A stretch of 6,767 bases of DNA from Desulfobulbus sp. (GTDB lineage Bacteria > Desulfobacterota > Desulfobulbia > Desulfobulbales > Desulfobulbaceae). Made by a program: the position numbers and the translations under genes. How positions within the stretch are numbered: position 1 is the first letter of the stretch; every line of letters begins with the position of its first letter. The DNA is taken from contig JAQUEZ010000307.1 of the NCBI GenBank assembly GCA_028684915.1, positions 1 to 6,767 on the forward strand, given 5' to 3'. Positions 5,604-6,767 of the stretch are shown here, piece after piece. The notes below the pieces were generated by a model, which was given only the letters and a program-made list of their open reading frames with translations, was not told where the DNA came from and searched no databases.

Positions 5604-6767
5604 ATGGCACTTTCAATCAACACAAACGTAGCCTCTCTCAACGCTCAACGCAATCTCGGCGCAAGCCAAAGCAATCTTGCAAAGTCCATGCAGCGTCTCT
5701 CAAGTGGTCTTCGGATCAACTCTGCCAAGGACGATGCCGCCGGTTTGGCCATTTCCGACCGGATGACCTCTCAAGTGCGCGGCCTCAATCAGGCCACGCG
5801 TAACGCAAATGACGGTATTTCCTTAGCGCAAACGGCTGAGGGTGCAATGCAGGAAAGCACCAACATCCTCCAGCGTATGCGTGAGTTGGCTGTTCAATCG
5901 GCCAACGACTCCAACAGTGGTTCTGACCGTGCTTCTCTACAGAAAGAGGTAGCGCAGCTGCAGCAGGAACTGGACAGAATCGCCACCACCACCTCCTTCA
6001 ACGGCAAGAATGTTCTTGACGGCACTTTTACCGCCCAATCCTTTCAGGTTGGCGCCAATGCCGGCGAGACCATTTCCTTCTCCGTAGGCGGAGCCTCCTC
6101 AACCCAAATCGGCGCCCATCAGCTCAAAGCCGCCGGCACGATCAACAACGCCACAGCGGCAACCACCAATACCGTTGCCGCCCAGACCATGACAGTGTCT
6201 GGATCCCTTGGCACCGAATCGGTCACCGTGGCCGCAAACGCAACAGCCAAAACCATTGCAGATAAAATTAACAACATCAGCAACGACACCGGTGTCTCCG
6301 CCACGGCGGTTACCAAGGCCCAACTGACGGTAGGAGCGACAGGCGCACAGAGTTTTCAACTCTTCGGCAAGAATACCACCGGCGAGACGATTTCCGCCAA
6401 CATCACCGACACCACCAACCTGACCGAACTGTCCGACGCCATCAACGCCAAGGCGGCGGAGACCGGCATCACGGCGGAACTGTCAGCGGACAAAGCTTCA
6501 ATCACCTTGACGAACTCTGAAGGTGAGGATATCCAGATGACGTGGGCCTCTGGCAACCAAAGTTTGCAGGGGTTGGCCGCCGACGGCACCACTGCCGCCG
6601 GCACGGCTGTCGCGATGACTGCGGCTGGCTCAGCCTCGGTTGGCGGCAACGTCACCTTCAGTGCGGAGAAGTCGTACTCGGTTACTTCGACCGATGGGAC
6701 TACGGTTCTCGACGCCACCACCAAAGGCAGCGCGCTGAACTCGGTCGGCTCGGTCGACATCGGCACC
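5604..6767 (+). CDS. fliC: Flagellin, N-terminal and central part (3' end outside the window)
   Basis: The filament subunit starts at the ATG behind Shine-Dalgarno GGAGGA (5593-5598). All 388 codons visible are open to the window edge. The D0/D1 N-terminus is classic: [18 protein letters not shown], then [20 protein letters not shown] (32-51) and [14 protein letters not shown] (89-102), the segment that in known flagellins binds TLR5 and packs between protofilaments. [11 protein letters not shown] (130-140) and FQVGANAGE (147-155) end the conserved part. From about residue 180 the Ser/Thr/Ala-rich central domain contains two stretches resembling flagellin hook IN repeats (about 190-240 and 247-312) and perhaps the start of another. 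This surface-exposed region, rich in Ser and Thr, is where O-glycosylation normally occurs. It is already longer than a minimal flagellin. Transcription is probably sigma-28 dependent, and translation may be CsrA-controlled. Confidence 0.97.
   Translation, partial: MALSINTNVASLNAQRNLGASQSNLAKSMQRLSSGLRINSAKDDAAGLAISDRMTSQVRGLNQATRNANDGISLAQTAEGAMQESTNILQRMRELAVQSANDSNSGSDRASLQKEVAQLQQELDRIATTTSFNGKNVLDGTFTAQSFQVGANAGETISFSVGGASSTQIGAHQLKAAGTINNATAATTNTVAAQTMTVSGSLGTESVTVAANATAKTIADKINNISNDTGVSATAVTKAQLTVGATGAQSFQLFGKNTTGETISANITDTTNLTELSDAINAKAAETGITAELSADKASITLTNSEGEDIQMTWASGNQSLQGLAADGTTAAGTAVAMTAAGSASVGGNVTFSAEKSYSVTSTDGTTVLDATTKGSALNSVGSVDIGT

Noticed and set aside
6099..6766. Open frames on the minus strand inside the second flagellin, the longest 136 codons
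   Set aside because: They are antisense to a clearly coding flagellin frame, and their Ala/Val-rich, low-complexity products mirror its Thr/Ala/Gly codons.
1..6767. Mobile element, CRISPR array or toxin-antitoxin system
   Set aside because: No transposase, terminal inverted repeats, spaced direct repeats or small paired genes were seen; all large genes fit a flagellar modification locus.

Overview
The window is a flagellin locus from a motile Gram-negative bacterium. It opens with the 3' end of one flagellin gene and closes inside the 5' part of a second, and between them lies a compact set of sugar-transfer and methyl-transfer genes. The flagellin ends and the enzyme families fit the Pseudomonadota or Desulfobacterota, but the sequence alone does not settle the lineage. 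There is no sign of mobile DNA, CRISPR, tRNA or rRNA.

Layout. 1-214: flagellin C-terminus. 243-284: strong intrinsic terminator. 298-507: a 69-codon gene of unknown function with a good ribosome binding site. 549-1661: a GT4-type glycosyltransferase on the same strand. The next three genes run the other way and form one apparent operon, transcribed from about 5316 down to 1658: a 616-residue TPR protein with a GT9-like glycosyltransferase domain, a TPR-FkbM methyltransferase overlapping it by ATGA, and a class I SAM methyltransferase whose stop codon overlaps the stop codon of the converging GT4 gene. 5317-5603 is the divergent intergenic region. It holds a clear sigma-28 (FliA) type promoter and a leader of about 150 nt in front of the second flagellin, which begins at 5604 and runs off the end.

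How the genes fit together (inference). Flagellins flanking two glycosyltransferases and two methyltransferases are the usual look of a flagellin glycosylation island. The glycosyltransferases would build a glycan on flagellin and the methyltransferases would decorate or cap it. The TPR segments in two of the enzymes could dock protein substrates or partners. No sugar-nucleotide biosynthesis gene is in view, so the donor sugars must come from elsewhere.

The most interesting non-coding signal is the leader of the second flagellin. It has two small hairpins that each expose GGA in the loop, one of them enclosing the Shine-Dalgarno sequence. This is the architecture expected for translational control by CsrA, in addition to sigma-28 control of transcription.
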